This document shows positions 1 through 21,264 of a stretch of DNA of 64,000 bases, in pieces; position 1 is the first letter of the stretch, and every line of letters begins with the position of its first letter. Position numbers and translations under genes: made by a program. This DNA is from Meghimatium bilineatum. Taxonomy: Eukaryota; Mollusca; Gastropoda; Stylommatophora; Philomycidae. Under the pieces are notes generated by a model. That model saw nothing but the letters and a program-made list of their open reading frames with translations, did no database searches and was not told the DNA's origin. The stretch spans positions 18,307,173 through 18,371,172 of the forward strand of contig CM067311.1 in NCBI GenBank assembly GCA_034231615.1. The letters are read 5' to 3'.

Positions 1-86
1 GTTATTAAGATTATATGTCAACTTTCTTGTTAATTGTTGCTTTAAATTTGCATATTTTTCTGTATTTTGTTTTGTTTTAATTTTGA

Positions 87-10806
<10,720 letters not shown>

Positions 10807-10881
10807 CAAAACATATCTATGTGTGTACATTTATCTCATTGGAATGAACAATGCTTATCAAAGAAAGAGTGAATATTGGTA

Positions 10882-10887
10882 ATAAAA
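10882..10887 (+). promoter_or_regulatory. Candidate polyadenylation signal AATAAA (proximal)
   Basis: 76 nt after the RSK stop codon, followed by a TGTGTG-rich stretch within 20 nt as expected of a downstream GU-rich element. Confidence 0.4.
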
Positions 10888-11053
10888 AGAGTGTGTGCAA
10901 AAAGAGTAATCTAAACAATTCATATATATTGTCTAACTTAGAATTTCTTTAGTTTATTAGGATGCCTCACTTATCACTTATAGGGTATTTTCTTTGGAAT
11001 TTTTAGTATTGTTTAGAAAAAGTGACTGATGTATAATTTTGGTACTGATGTAT

Positions 11054-11059
11054 AATAAA
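11054..11059 (+). promoter_or_regulatory. Candidate polyadenylation signal AATAAA (distal)
   Basis: About 250 nt after the RSK stop codon, followed by TCTTGTTTATAT and a T-rich stretch. Confidence 0.4.
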
Positions 11060-11100
11060 TCTTGTTTATATATAAAATGTTGGAAGTAAAAATTTAGTGA

Positions 11101-11770
11101 AACTAACTAATTCAAGATCTGCAATAATTTCTGATGCTGTTGCAGTGGATGCAGGAATTGAAAAGTCATAGTGGATTTACATCATTGTACTCAGGTTATC
11201 CCATATGTACTCCATCTCAACAAAGGGGCAGGATGCCTGCCGAGAGTACCACTTGTAGCATATAACTCGTAGCTTCGAGTGGTAATCCCCACTTTGTAAA
11301 GAAGATGTCACCAGCAGAAGCTGAACGTGTGACATATGTATTCTTGAGCACAATGTGAATGGCTGATCAGGGAGATGTAGGAATTACACAATATAATGTC
11401 AAGAAAATTGAAAAATAAGATGTATTTAATGTACATAAGCAGCATAATCAAATACATCAGTGCACAAGAACAATGAACTAAATTTCCAAGAAAATAAGAC
11501 ACTCAGTTCCAGGAAAACTGACATACGTTTTTATAGATGTGTAAGAAATCTGATAAAAATACGTTTTTTGTTATTTGTTTGGGTGCTGTGTCATTTGTAT
11601 GTATTCATAAGCATATACGTTTATAGTAGACTCAAATTTGTTGTATATTCTTCTATGTGTGGAAATTCTTCTGTGATCCACAATTAGATCTTTGGATTTG
11701 TGATGTGCTCATTTTTTCATTATGTTATACAAGTGTCCATAGAATGTCAGTTTTGATGTTTGGTCTTCTG
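11101..11770. other. Unassigned intergenic sequence
   Basis: I see no gene or repeat family here. Short open frames at 11308-11687 on both strands have AT-driven composition and no recognisable motif. Confidence 0.6.
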
Positions 11771-11991
11771 TGTTACCAATTATTTTGATGAGTGTTACCA
11801 AGTGGGAAATTGATTTTGGTGAGTGTTACCAAGTGGGAAATTGATTTTGATGAGTGTTACCAAGTGGGAAATTGATTTTGGTGAGTGTTACCAAGTGGGA
11901 AATTGATTTTGGTGAGTGTTACCAAGTGAGAAATTGATTTTGGTGAGTGTTACCAAGTGGGAAATTGATTTTGGTAAATGTTACCAAATGT
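11771..11991. repeat. 31-bp minisatellite, about 7 copies
   Basis: The unit begins GAGTGTTACCAAGTGGG and is repeated head to tail. Inner copies are almost identical; the first and last are degenerate. Confidence 0.93.
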
Positions 11992-12339
11992 GATTATGAT
12001 GTGTCTTGGACTGTCTTGAAAGAACCCCTGAAGAAAAGCAATTATTTCTGGTGTACAGTTCCTTTCTTACTGTGAATATTTGTTATTTTCCTGCTGCATA
12101 CAGTTAATGCTAGAATTTATTAGACATGGTGTACACAACTTTTGACATTCACTTCAACTAGGAATGTATGATACAGAAGTTTCACTGTACAAACTGTAAT
12201 GTAACAGAATTATACTGAAAAATGGTCTAAGAAAAAGCTCTACTGATCTCTCTCTCTCACACTCACGGGGCTTTAAAGCACAGTTCAATTCACTGAAGAA
12301 AGTCATATTGTGTATGATTCCCAACATATGATATTTCTT

Positions 12340-12615
12340 CTTCTGCGTTAGTTCTCAAAATCCTGCAGATTAGCAGGATGTAGTCCAGAGAACGGAATTG
12401 CATTGTGTCGTGGTTTACAGCATTGCTGCGATATCTGCACCTTTCGGCCTGACACATCCGACTTCAGCATGGCTTTGGGTCACTAACCCTTAATGGATGG
12501 GACAGCCAACTCCATCCCATAACCTCCTTAGTCGCCTTTTACGACATGTCTGGAAGGTAAACAGTGTTGCTATTCTTTGCTCCAATTTCGGGCCCCGGCA
12601 ACACACAGGCGATAT
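12340..12615 (-). mobile_element. SINE-1, full copy
   Basis: All SINE-1 blocks are present on the + strand: TTCTTCTGCGTTAG tail, AGATTAGCAGGATGTAGTCC, GACACATCCGACTTCAGC, GGGACAGCCAACTCCATCCC, ACGACATGTCTGG and GCAACACACAGGCG. Confidence 0.9.
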
Positions 12616-12654
12616 GATGTATGTCTCCCAACATCGAATGAAGAATACAAGAAT

Positions 12655-12840
12655 AGGGAGTTAATGTAGCTCTTGATTCAATACACAATTGTATAGGGAT
12701 CCTGCTTGATTCAATACACAGTTGTATAGGGATCCTGCTTGATTCAATACACAATTGTATAGGGATCCTGCTTGATTCAATACATAAATGTATATGGGTG
12801 CTACTTGATTCAATATACGAATGTCTAGGGGCTTCTACTT
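12655..12840. repeat. 33-bp minisatellite, about 5 copies
   Basis: The unit GATCCTGCTTGATTCAATAC plus 13 more bases is repeated; the last two copies have diverged. It starts about 40 bp beyond the end of a SINE-1 copy. Confidence 0.9.
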
Positions 12841-13086
12841 CCCTGTGTTGTTGATGCTCCAGTCCATTGTGGTTATAAAAAAAGGTATGACGTGCTTTGA
12901 TGACTACTGTGCACTCTGTGGTTGCAGAAAGGATTAAGCTGTACCTGGAGCATGTACTGAGGTGGGTACTAATCAGTTGTCCAAATATATAGTAGTTAAT
13001 ATAACTGCATTACACACATAAGCTAATCAATACAGTTGTACCGTATAGTTGTATTATGTTAATGTGTTTGTTCTCGTATAATAATA

Positions 13087-13395
13087 ATAATAATACCCAT
13101 AACCCGTCCAAGTTTGTAAGGATGCCACAATGGATACATCAGCACAAAATGTCCTCCAAACAGCTCTGTCCTCAGCCAGTCAGAGGAATGTAGAAAAATC
13201 ATGCTCAATCTATTCCTTAATGTTATCAATCCAGGATTTATCTTTTCCCCTCTCCTCATTCCACCCTTGACTGTTCTTTGCAAAATAATTTTAGAGAGAG
13301 TTGTGCCTCGTTACATGTCCAAACCAAACAAGTTTGCTCCACTTCACCACTGCCAAAAGTGGTTCTTGATAACCTGCAAAGTTTGTTTATTTGCT
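13087..13395 (-). mobile_element. LINE-C fragment
   Basis: Diverged copy of the segment at 58770-59060: both contain CCATAACCC, GTCCTCCA, CCACCCTTGACTGTT or the matching form, TGCAAAATAATTTT or the matching form, and CATGTCCAAACCA. The minus strand encodes LINE C-terminal protein, broken. Confidence 0.65.
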
Positions 13396-13604
13396 GCTGG
13401 ACAAATATATTTGTTCTCGTATATATGTTCCTTATAAAAACACTGACATATACCACTAGTCAATAGATTTATTATTTTTATGTTATTGTTGATCAATTTA
13501 TTAACTATGTTCATTGTGCTAATCTTACCTTAGTGTTTGGGATTTCTATTTATTATCACCCTTTTGTGATCAAAATGTACATGGGAAGCCAAAAAGATAT
13601 TTTT

Positions 13605-13760
13605 AAGCATTCATTCTCAAACTCTAGCTGGATCTCTTTTGTAGAACATTGGTCCTACTAGATTTTCAGTAGGACGAAGTCTAGAGAATGAAGATGCGTT
13701 ATGTCATCATTTTATTTGCACCAATCGCCAGACACATCCAGCATCAGCAAATGGCTGATT
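13605..13760 (-). mobile_element. SINE-2 copy
   Basis: The + strand reads CATTCATTCTCAAACTC, TCTCTTTTGTAGAACATTGG, TCCTACTAGATTTTCAGTAG, TTTTATTTGCACCAATCGCC and AGACACATCCAGCATC. Confidence 0.8.
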
Positions 13761-13944
13761 TTTTTAATTGGACTGCTTTGAAAACATGTACTGAAAATTA
13801 AGTTTGAATTCTATAATTTTTAGTTGTTAATAAAAACCAGAGTTTGACCATATACCTATTATTGTCCATCTTCTAGTTTAGTATGCAGAATTGAAGGATA
13901 AGTTAGACTACAGTTAAAAGCTAAATATCAGCAGTTATAAATAT
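13761..13944. other. Unassigned intergenic sequence
   Basis: AT-rich, with no repeat family or motif recognised. Confidence 0.5.
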
Positions 13945-14965
13945 TACACAGAGCTACTGTGCATCATAGATTACAGCAAAGCATTTGACAAGGTGAAGCA
14001 TTCAGAGATTATAAAACTACTAGAAAATCTTAACGTTGATGGGAAAGATCTAAGAATAGTAAGAAATATGTATTGGAAACAAACCGCTGCAATGAGAGTT
14101 AACAACACTATAGGAGATTTCAACAGATAGAAATGTGTGTCAGGCAAGATTGTGTAATGTTACCGGATATTTCTCCCTGTATACAGAATACATTATGCGA
14201 AATATAGAAGGTATGCCAAGAACAACAGTGAGAGGATGCAATATAAATAACTTGAGATATGCTGACGACACAGTACTGATTGCAGGAAGTGAACTACAAG
14301 CACTGTTGGATAAAGTAGTGAAAGAAAGTGAAAACAAAGGCCTCAGTTTCAACAAGAAGAAAATAGAAATAATGGTTGTATCGAAGAGACATACACCACC
14401 AAGATGCAACATAATGATTAATGACACAAAATCAACAAGATGAAAAGGTGAAATATCTTGGCACCTTATTAACATCAGAAGGTAGATGCTCAAGTGAGAT
14501 AAAGAGCCGAACAGCACAAGCCAAATCAGCATTCCAAAAAATGAGAACCATTTTGTGCAATGGGGCACTTTCAATGCAGACCCAAATTCGAGCACTGAAA
14601 TGTTATATCGAACAAATTCTTTTTTATGGATGCGAAGCATGGACTGTAAATAACAAAATTCATAATGGACTGGAGGCTACAAAGATGTGGTTTCTGAGAA
14701 GAATGATGAAAATACAATGGACATCTAAGAAAACTAATGCAGATGTTCTCATTGATGTTGGCGTAAAAACATCAATCATTAGGGGCAGACAGTCGTGGTT
14801 TCTGGGGCATGTGCTGAGAAGAACACAGCTTGAACACTTTATAACCACTGGAAAGATCAAGGAGAGAAGAGGCAGGGGATAACAAAGAGAGAATTTGCTA
14901 GATGGACTAGTATTGTGGCAAGGGAGAAGTTCACCATTTGAGTTTATTTGACAACACAAAAGACA
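13945..14965 (+). pseudogene. LINE-A reverse transcriptase pseudogene
   Basis: Non-LTR retrotransposon fragment truncated at the 5' end. It reads IIDYSKAFDKVKHSEIIKLL near 13965-14030 (reverse-transcriptase motif A with the catalytic Asp), then after frameshifts NNLRYADDTVLIAGSELQAL near 14250-14310 (motif C, both catalytic Asp present), DEKVKYLGTLLTSEGRCSS near 14440-14500 and LFYGCEAWTVNN near 14620. The C-terminal region with RRMMKIQWTSKKTNADVL and TTGKIKERRGRG follows, and the typical 3' end (CTACACCATTCATCATGGCA) closes at about 14990. Stops and frameshifts at about 14131, 14443 and 14880 make it dead. It is the longest LINE-A copy of the window. Confidence 0.88.
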
Positions 14966-15021
14966 GATAGTCGTGGAAAATATTATCTACACCATTCATC
15001 ATGGCATTTGATTCATGATTG

Positions 15022-15440
15022 ACTGTTACAAGTACTCAGAGGTGTGTTGTAATGAAGGAATAGGTTGATAGGGCTGATGTTACAAGTACTCAGAGGTGTG
15101 TTGTAATGAAGGAATAGGTTGATAGGGCTGATGTTACAAGTACTCAGAGGTGTGTTGTAATGAAGGAATAGGTTGATAGGGCTGATGTTACAAGTACTCA
15201 GAGGTGTGTTGTAATGAAGGAATAGGTTGATAGGGCTGATGTTACAAGTACTCAGAGGTGTGTTGTAATGAAGGAATAGGTTGATAGGGCTGATGTTACA
15301 AGTACTCAGAGGTGTGTTGTAATGAAGGAATAGGTTGATAGGGCTGATGTTACAAGTTCTCAGAGGTGTGTTGTAATGAAGGAATAGGTTGATAGGGCTG
15401 ATGTTACAAGTACTCAGAAGTGTGTTGTAATGAAGGAATT
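15022..15440. repeat. 54-bp minisatellite, about 7.7 copies
   Basis: The unit begins TGTTACAAGTACTCAGAGGT and contains ATGAAGGAATAGGTTGATAG. Copies are nearly identical (single changes at about 15358 and 15418). It lies directly behind the 3' end of the LINE-A copy. Confidence 0.95.
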
Positions 15441-15764
15441 TATTGACAGAACTGTAATACCAGCTATAACCAGTTGTGTATCCACGCTATTCAGAAAGCA
15501 GTGGCAGACTACTCAAATTCACTATATCCAAAAAATGTTAAAATATAGGACTGGTCACTTCTGCTGCCAAAATATAGGACTGCTGCCAACTTCAATAAAA
15601 ATGTTTGGATTTGTTTGTTTTTTTGTGCTTTTTAATTATGACTAAAATTTACATATTTTCTTCATGATTGCCACTTTGACTGATGTTGATGGAAAATACA
15701 AAGTAAGTTTTTACGGTTGACAAAAGAGAATTACTGTTGAAAAAAATATTCCATAACTCATCAG
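15441..15764. other. Unassigned intergenic sequence
   Basis: Nothing recognised except a short internal repeat, CCAAAATATAGGACTG, near 15540-15580. Confidence 0.5.
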
Positions 15765-16060
15765 GGTTGTAAGCATAATACATTGGATGTGTCAACACAC
15801 CACGGTCCTTTGGTGATCTCTATCGTCAGGGATGCAAATGTAAGAGTGCTACATTGAATATGTCAACACACAGTCCTCCAGTGATCTCTATCTTCAGCAA
15901 TGCAAATGAGTGTGGAAATATATTCACATGTCCAGTTTTTAATATTGTGTGCCTATAATTTTCTTTGTTCTCTGCTTCTTGCACTTTTAACTTTACTCTG
16001 CAAGATATTTTTGACTGGGAATCATGTCTGCATTCTTGTCCAAACCATGAAATTTTGTAT
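15765..16060 (-). mobile_element. LINE-C fragment with internal 70-bp duplication
   Basis: Contains GTGATCTCTATC and GATGCAAATG twice (about 15785-15845 and 15855-15910), then GAGTGTGGAAATAT and ATCATGTCTGCATTCTTGTC. The order matches LINE-C at 58830-59000 on the same strand. Degenerate. Confidence 0.6.
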
Positions 16061-16379
16061 AAAATATAATTAACAGTATATAAAAAATACTGAATTTAAC
16101 TATATTTTTGTCAACAGTAAAACAGATTACTTTGTGTTTTCCATTAATATTTCTAAATAATTTTACTGTAGTCCCGCCTATTACTTTGACTGAAAAGTTT
16201 AAATATGTGACGTGTACATCAAAGTCGAATGTCTTGGCGTGCCTTATATAAACTCTGTTTAAAATATGTGTAATTTGTGTTTTAAGTAATCATACTTGCT
16301 GTATTAATTATTTTCTCTAAATATTCTTATGGTGGGTGTTCATCTTTAGTCAAAAGTAGTTTTTGGATGCATCTCTGTG
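16061..16379. other. Unassigned intergenic sequence
   Basis: AT-rich, with no recognisable feature. Confidence 0.5.
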
Positions 16380-17029
16380 ATGTCCTGTTTTGGGCAGAGT
16401 GGTATAGAATGAGTACCCGGTATCTATATATGAGATACGTTGCACTTTGTTATGTGCCATATGGCGAAGTGCATCCGATTTCCGCCAGCTATTTTTTTAG
16501 GTTTTCTTTCCTTAGATGGTCTGCCCTCTCTGGCTCATGAGCACCATCTACCCAGGCTTTGTGTAGAGTATTCCATCTCCTAGGTGGCCTGTCTTTCTGG
16601 GCTTTTGAGCACCACCTGCACAGGAAGAGTTTTCTAAGTTTTCCTGCATTTTTCCCTTACTGGATAGGATTGGTTGTGACTTAAGGTGGGTTTTGCTGAC
16701 TTCTCCCTTTTGTGTTTAGGAAGTAATTTCCTATGTTCCCCTATTTAAAGGCTCCTCCTCCAACTCTGGGGATGCGCCAGGCAGGGTCAATAACCCCAGT
16801 TGTTGGTTTGAGCTTATAGTGGCTTATACTCACTTGATGCTGCCTGTCATAAGACACATGGGGTATTTCTGTGGAGATATCAGTACCACCTAATATCCCA
16901 CCCCGTTCTGGTGGGCAACATCACCAGTTTGTCCGCAACTGCTTATTCGTCCAGAGATCTGACTTATATTGCACCCAACAACCAGGTAAGCTACCCTCCT
17001 TATCTGGAGGCAGTTCCACTATCCGCAAC
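16380..17029. other. GC-richer unassigned stretch with internal duplication
   Basis: Less AT-rich than its surroundings. It contains an imperfect duplication: the block GGTCTGCCCTCTCTGGCTCA with GAGCACCATCTACCCAGG is echoed about 80 bp later as GGCCTGTCTTTCTGGGCTTT with GAGCACCACCTGCACAGG. It leads into the T-SINE II-like segment. It may be part of a larger, unnamed repeat. An open frame of 123 codons at 16871-17242 has no recognisable domain. Confidence 0.45.
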
Positions 17030-17180
17030 CAGTGGATGCACCTGATAGAAGATGGTCGCCCCGTCAGGGTACCAGATTCAATTTCCGCCTATCTGGACTG
17101 TTCCAAAGGCAGTGGCAACATACTGTATATAAATATTGCTTTGAAAATAACTACAACCAAAAAATGCTGGGCTGATCACT
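17030..17180 (+). mobile_element. Possible T-SINE II body fragment
   Basis: TATCTGGACTGTTCC followed by AACTACAACCAAAAAATGCT matches the body of the better copies at 38105-38275 and 56180-56400. A weak B-box-like CAGATTCAATTT precedes it. The head is poor. Confidence 0.4.
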
Positions 17181-17294
17181 ATGTCCTGAGTATGATTCCA
17201 CCCACGTATTACCATGGCCAAAAGGGAAGCACAGATCAGTGATTACTTTTACCTGCCATGCATATCCTAAGAGGTCGGAGCATTCTGTACCGTG

Positions 17295-17345
17295 AACTAC
17301 ATTCTGTCGATCTGCATAAGTTTGAGAATGACACAGAAGAAGATT
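17295..17345 (+). mobile_element. SINE-1 3' end fragment
   Basis: AACTACATTCTGTCGATCTG, then CATAAGTTTGAGAATGACAC and AGAAGAAGA, the hairpin and tail end of SINE-1 only. Confidence 0.65.
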
Positions 17346-17404
17346 ACTTTACACTCCTTTGCTGGTCATTCTCCGTATTTGTGTACATTTGGTAAACTTT
17401 TTCT

Positions 17405-17790
17405 ATCATCAGGTGCCACGCCAGCTGGCGTAGGCGATCATGGCTCTCCACAGCTCTGTCTCCAGTATTATGTATCAAAGTCGTTGTTGTTTCCCTGCCG
17501 TGCCATGTTGTCAATCTTTCTATTTTCTCACGTTGTCACCCTCTGTCTCTGTTGCCTTCAATCTTGCCTGTTGTGACTATGTTCTCCAAACCTCCTTGTC
17601 TCATGAAGTGGCCAAAAAATGAAGATTGTCTTTTTTCTTATATTATTGATTAAGGTTCATTTCACATTTGACTCTTTCAACACCTCCACATTAGTTTTTC
17701 TGGCAGTCCATGATATTCTCAGCATTCTTCTACTTTACTTATAAGGTTACAATTTCCTGGCTGACCTCTTCTATATTTGAGTGTTTGTGT
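17405..17790 (-). mobile_element. LINE-A 3' fragment
   Basis: The + strand text GATCATGGCTCTCCACAGCT is the reverse complement of the LINE-A 3' end at 1660-1690. It continues with GTTGTCACCCTCTGTCTCTG and AGTGGCCAAAAAATGAAGAT, shared with 57408-57905. Confidence 0.8.
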
Positions 17791-18279
17791 TGTTTGTCCA
17801 TGACAAGTGATGATGACCATTTGTTACATCCACTTTTGAAATTCTGTTAGAGTTATGTCCTGATATATGAGTTTGTAGATGGCTGATAAGTCCTAATCTC
17901 CCAGTCCTTGTGGGATTTGTGGTCTAATATATCAATTTATATCAGTTGTTTTGGTTTTTTTTTTGGCTTAAAGAATCAACTATAGTCTTCTTCAGGTGAA
18001 TTGTTTTTTTTTGAAGGTTGATGTGGGGGCATCATTTTAGACTGATGCATTCACATATTTTTTTAAAATTCTGCCTCATCATTGTATAGTTTAATAGGGC
18101 ATTATATGTGTATACTAGACATTGTGTAGAATGGTTTAAAATTGTAATGTATCAAGATCTGAATGATTTTTTAAATCTGAGTGATGTATTTATATTTCCT
18201 GTTATATACAAAACTGATGAGTGAGAAATGCATTTTTTCAATATCTCTGGCATAACCTGATTGTACATTTTCTAGTTCT
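17791..18279. other. Unassigned intergenic sequence
   Basis: AT-rich with no recognised motif. Confidence 0.5.
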
Positions 18280-18560
18280 TGCACTTCATAATTTACAGAC
18301 TACATTCTTGGTCTTATAATTTCTTTAGTTCATTCATTATAGACTGCATCCTTGAATGTATAGTTTTTCACTTCATTTTTACATACTGCATTCGATGATT
18401 TGCGACCATAAACTTTTTTTTAATGAATTTTTTAACAGACTGCATTCTTAACCTTATAATTGTTTGTTGACTTAATTCTGTACAGGCTACATCTTTGACC
18501 TTATAATTTTTTTGTCTGTCTTCCAGAGATAATTTGTTTGTTCTTTCACAATTAGTTATA
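18280..18560. repeat. Degenerate tandem repeat, unit about 50-65 bp, 4-5 copies
   Basis: The phrase ACAGACTGCATTCTT, then a word like CCTTATAATTTTTTT, recurs at about 18295, 18345, 18385, 18436 and 18482 with drift in unit length. Confidence 0.6.
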
Positions 18561-18939
18561 TTTTTCACACAAATCCTATGTCAAAGCTTGCCACTTGTCC
18601 ATGTTAGGCTACACTCTATACATTTAGTCATGCACTAGCTTTCATACCTGTCAACTAGAACAGATGTTCTGTATTTTGTACAGAAAATGCTCAAGTTTCA
18701 TTCAATGTACCCATATCAATAATTATTTTCTCTTTAGTGGAGAACTCTTTGTACAGAATATTGGCAGATTATTTGGGTAAAAATACAGACTTTTAGAGAT
18801 ACCTTGATTTGAAATGCAGAATGATCGTTCTAGAAATTGGTAGGTATGAAATTAGATTTGTTACATGAAAACATTAAAACATAATAAAACATGACATGTA
18901 CAATAAAACTTATGTACACGTCATGTCGACTGCTAGATC
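18561..18939. other. Unassigned intergenic sequence
   Basis: Nothing recognised. Confidence 0.5.
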
Positions 18940-19015
18940 AAAGCGACCTTTATTTCCACTGCCTGTAGAAAGCCTTTAGCCTGCGCCCTATAGCAACATG
19001 CAGTGATAAAAGTTT
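18940..19015 (+). mobile_element. T-SINE I 3' fragment
   Basis: ATCAAAGCGACCTTTATTTC, then CTGTAGAAAGCC and AACATGCAGTGATAAAAG, matches 1060-1140 without the tRNA-like head. Confidence 0.7.
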
Positions 19016-19079
19016 AGTTTTAGACACTGCATAATAAATTTACCAGAGTTTTGATGACATCCGGTGTGTTCAACCAGAT

Positions 19080-19505
19080 ACAAACATCTGGAAAACAAAT
19101 ACAATAAATATACCAAACTACGGCTGTTCAACTCCAATGTAATATCCGTATTAACATACGGTTGTGAAAGTTGGACGATAACAAAAACATTGGAGAAGAA
19201 ATTACATTTTAAATAAATGTCTTAGAAAACTTAAATATTGGTTGGGAAGAATTCAAATCAAACATGCGAGTAAGAGAAAACACCAAACAGCAATGTTTTT
19301 TTTACAACAATAAGAAGACAAAAATGGCCTTATATTGGGCATATACTTCGAATGAATTAAAACAAACCTGCCACTGCATGCATTAAAATGGATACCAGAT
19401 GGCAAAGAAAAAGAGGAAGACCAAGAGAGACTTTGCAGAACAACCATCAAAGAGGATAAGACTATAGGTCTCAACAACATCATGTAAGTATTACACAAAC
19501 TATTC
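19080..19505 (+). mobile_element. LINE-B C-terminal fragment
   Basis: Reads [20 protein letters not shown] near 19125-19185, the end of the reverse-transcriptase region in this LINE, then in other frames WPYIGHILRMN and RWQRKRGRPRETLQNNHQRG. This copy shows what the 51-bp minisatellite unit at 51229-52030 looked like before amplification. Confidence 0.8.
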
Positions 19506-19507
19506 TA

Positions 19508-19695
19508 ATCGATGACCAACAACTTTCACCAACATGTGAAAGAATTTACTTATCTTGGAAGCATCATATCATCGAATGGCAAAAATTCCAAAGAAATTCA
19601 ACATAAATGCAACATAGCATACCCGATCTTGGGGCAGATGTCTCCTATTTTCAAAAACAAATATGTGAGCATGAACACCAAAACTAAACTATATT
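19508..19695 (+). mobile_element. LINE-B fragment that belongs upstream of the previous one
   Basis: Reads VKEFTYLGSIISSNGKNSKE and later KYVSMNTKTKL, the segment that in LINEs comes just before the [13 protein letters not shown] part. Here it lies after it, so the two pieces are in reversed order. Confidence 0.75.
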
Positions 19696-19699
19696 CTTC

Positions 19700-19990
19700 T
19701 TCTTCTTCTTTCGTTCACTTGAAACATGTCTATATCTGTAATTCTGTCTCCTTAATAAAACTCACTGTCTTTTGTAGTTCATACAGTGTCCCATAGAGCT
19801 TTGATTCCAGTGTTGTTTCCTCTGGCCAATATGTCTGCCTCAGCGTTTCATGCTCAGAACACTCTTGAAGTATATGTTTGGCACTCTGTGCTGCCTGTAC
19901 ACATGGCAGTGTTGCCAATCTTGAACTTTGTATACATGTGACTGCGGAGTCAGTTGTGTCCTGTTCTGAAGCGTAGAGTTATAACATGTT
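19700..19990 (-). mobile_element. LINE-D 3' end fragment
   Basis: The minus strand reads AKHILQECSEHETLRQTYWP and ELQKTVSFIKETELQI, the C-terminal segment of the ribonuclease-H-bearing LINE-D. The same end is at 28545-28790 (HILQECANYDTLRCTYWP). Both begin at a TTCTTTCGTTCRCT-like word. Confidence 0.8.
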
Positions 19991-20251
19991 CTGATCTGTT
20001 CATAATGTGATAATCATCTTGTGTTGGTGTTTGTGGCTTTCACTTTCTGCTAGTTTTATACAATTTCAAAAATAGTTTTAAAAAATACTCACCTATGAGT
20101 CAACATACACACATAATGCGACTGATATATTATGTTTACATATTGTGGCTACATGTTATACCTGCCCAAAAATCATGTATTTGAAGATGTTGAAAATATG
20201 TCATGCTGCATATATTTTGTGAATATATTTTTTGGGGTGAAATATATGTAT

Positions 20252-20275
20252 TTATATATATATATATATATATAC
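20252..20275. repeat. (TA)n microsatellite
   Basis: About twelve TA dinucleotides. Confidence 0.95.
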
Positions 20276-20296
20276 GAATATGAACAAAATATATTT

Positions 20297-20370
20297 TGTT
20301 CATCTCTATTTCTGCTTAGTGGTTCATCTTTATTTCTCCTTAGTTGTTCATCTCTATTTCTGCATAGAAA
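20297..20370. repeat. 27-bp minisatellite, about 3 copies
   Basis: GTTCATCTCTATTTCTGCTT and slightly changed copies follow head to tail. Confidence 0.85.
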
Positions 20371-20511
20371 AAACTGAATTTTACAAATGACTTTCAACGT
20401 TTCTGTTATCCAAAATTGGCAATCACATTTCTATGTGCATGTTGTCATATACATGTCATAACTTTGTGTCCCTAGTGTTATTGTTCTGTTGCAGGTTTGC
20501 ATCCATTTATC

Positions 20512-20645
20512 TAGAGTTGGTTCTCAAACTTCAGCTGAATCTCTCATGTAGTAGTAAAAGAGTCCAGCGGAATGTGTTCCAGAGATGTGTTGTGTCTTAT
20601 TCATTTTTTGCGCCAATGATCCACACATCCGACTTCGGTATATCT
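20512..20645 (-). mobile_element. SINE-2 copy
   Basis: The + strand has TTGGTTCTCAAACTTCAGC, GAATCTCTCATGTAGTAG, GAATGTGTTCCAGAG, GCGCCAATGATCCACACATC and CGACTTCGG. Confidence 0.8.
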
Positions 20646-20765
20646 TAGAAAATCATCAGAATGTATTGTCTCACACTATATTTGTTGTTTGTACTTTAAG
20701 TTCTAAGTTTCCCATGGGGCCCTGAAGAAGAGCAAACACTAGCGACATTGATACCTACGATAAGA

Positions 20766-20835
20766 GGCTTCTTCTGCGTTCAGTCTCAAACTCCTGTAAA
20801 TTAGCAAGATGTTGTCCGGAGAACAGAGAGTTTTG
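20766..20835 (-). mobile_element. SINE-1 3' end fragment
   Basis: TTCTTCTGCGTTCAGTCTC, then CTGTAAATTAGCAAGATG and TTGTCCGGAGAACAGAGAG. Confidence 0.8.
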
Positions 20836-21129
20836 TTTGTTCAACCCATAACAACTAGACATATTCTGTCACAGTTCATTTTTCTACTGGTACATAAAGT
20901 GCACATATAAACTCTGTCATTGTCACCCCAGTACAATACTTATTGTTTGGTTGCTACAGTATTTCAGCTGTGCCATAATAATTTTTCTATATCTGGACAT
21001 ATAAAATGGAGTCTCCAGTAAATCTAAGAAAGAGACACTACTATAGTTGATTTTCTTTTAGCTTTTGATACTTATATTGTATATGTTTTATTTGGACAGT
21101 GTGTTCATATTTTTTAAATTTTATTCTTT

Positions 21130-21245
21130 TTCAGCATTCATTCTCAAACTCCCGCTGAATCTCTCTTGTAGCAGAAAATGGAAATGCGTTGAGTCGCCGT
21201 TTTATTTGCGCCAATGGCCCGATACATCCGTCTTTCTGCTGTTTT
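21130..21245 (-). mobile_element. SINE-2, internally shortened
   Basis: GCATTCATTCTCAAACTCCC, GAATCTCTCTTGTAGCAG, then directly AAATGGAAATGCGTTGAGTC and GCGCCAATGGCCCGATACAT. The middle block with the hairpin is missing. Confidence 0.8.
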
Positions 21246-21264
21246 AGTTTATTCAATTGAGCAG

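Larger units (their letters stand above)
10807..11100 (+). other. Likely RSK 3' UTR
   Basis: Unique AT-rich sequence directly after the stop, without repeats. Two AATAAA signals lie in it (10882-10887 and 11054-11059), so the transcript could end near 10.9 or 11.08 kb. I cannot tell which is used. Confidence 0.6.

Noticed and set aside
16383..16480. Further tRNA-like head (GGGCAGAGTGGTATAGAATG)
   Set aside because: The distance to the B-box-like word is about 75 bases, too long, and there is no second copy.
16871..17242. 123-codon open frame as a gene
   Set aside because: No domain, no splice context, and it overlaps sequence that recurs in T-SINE II.
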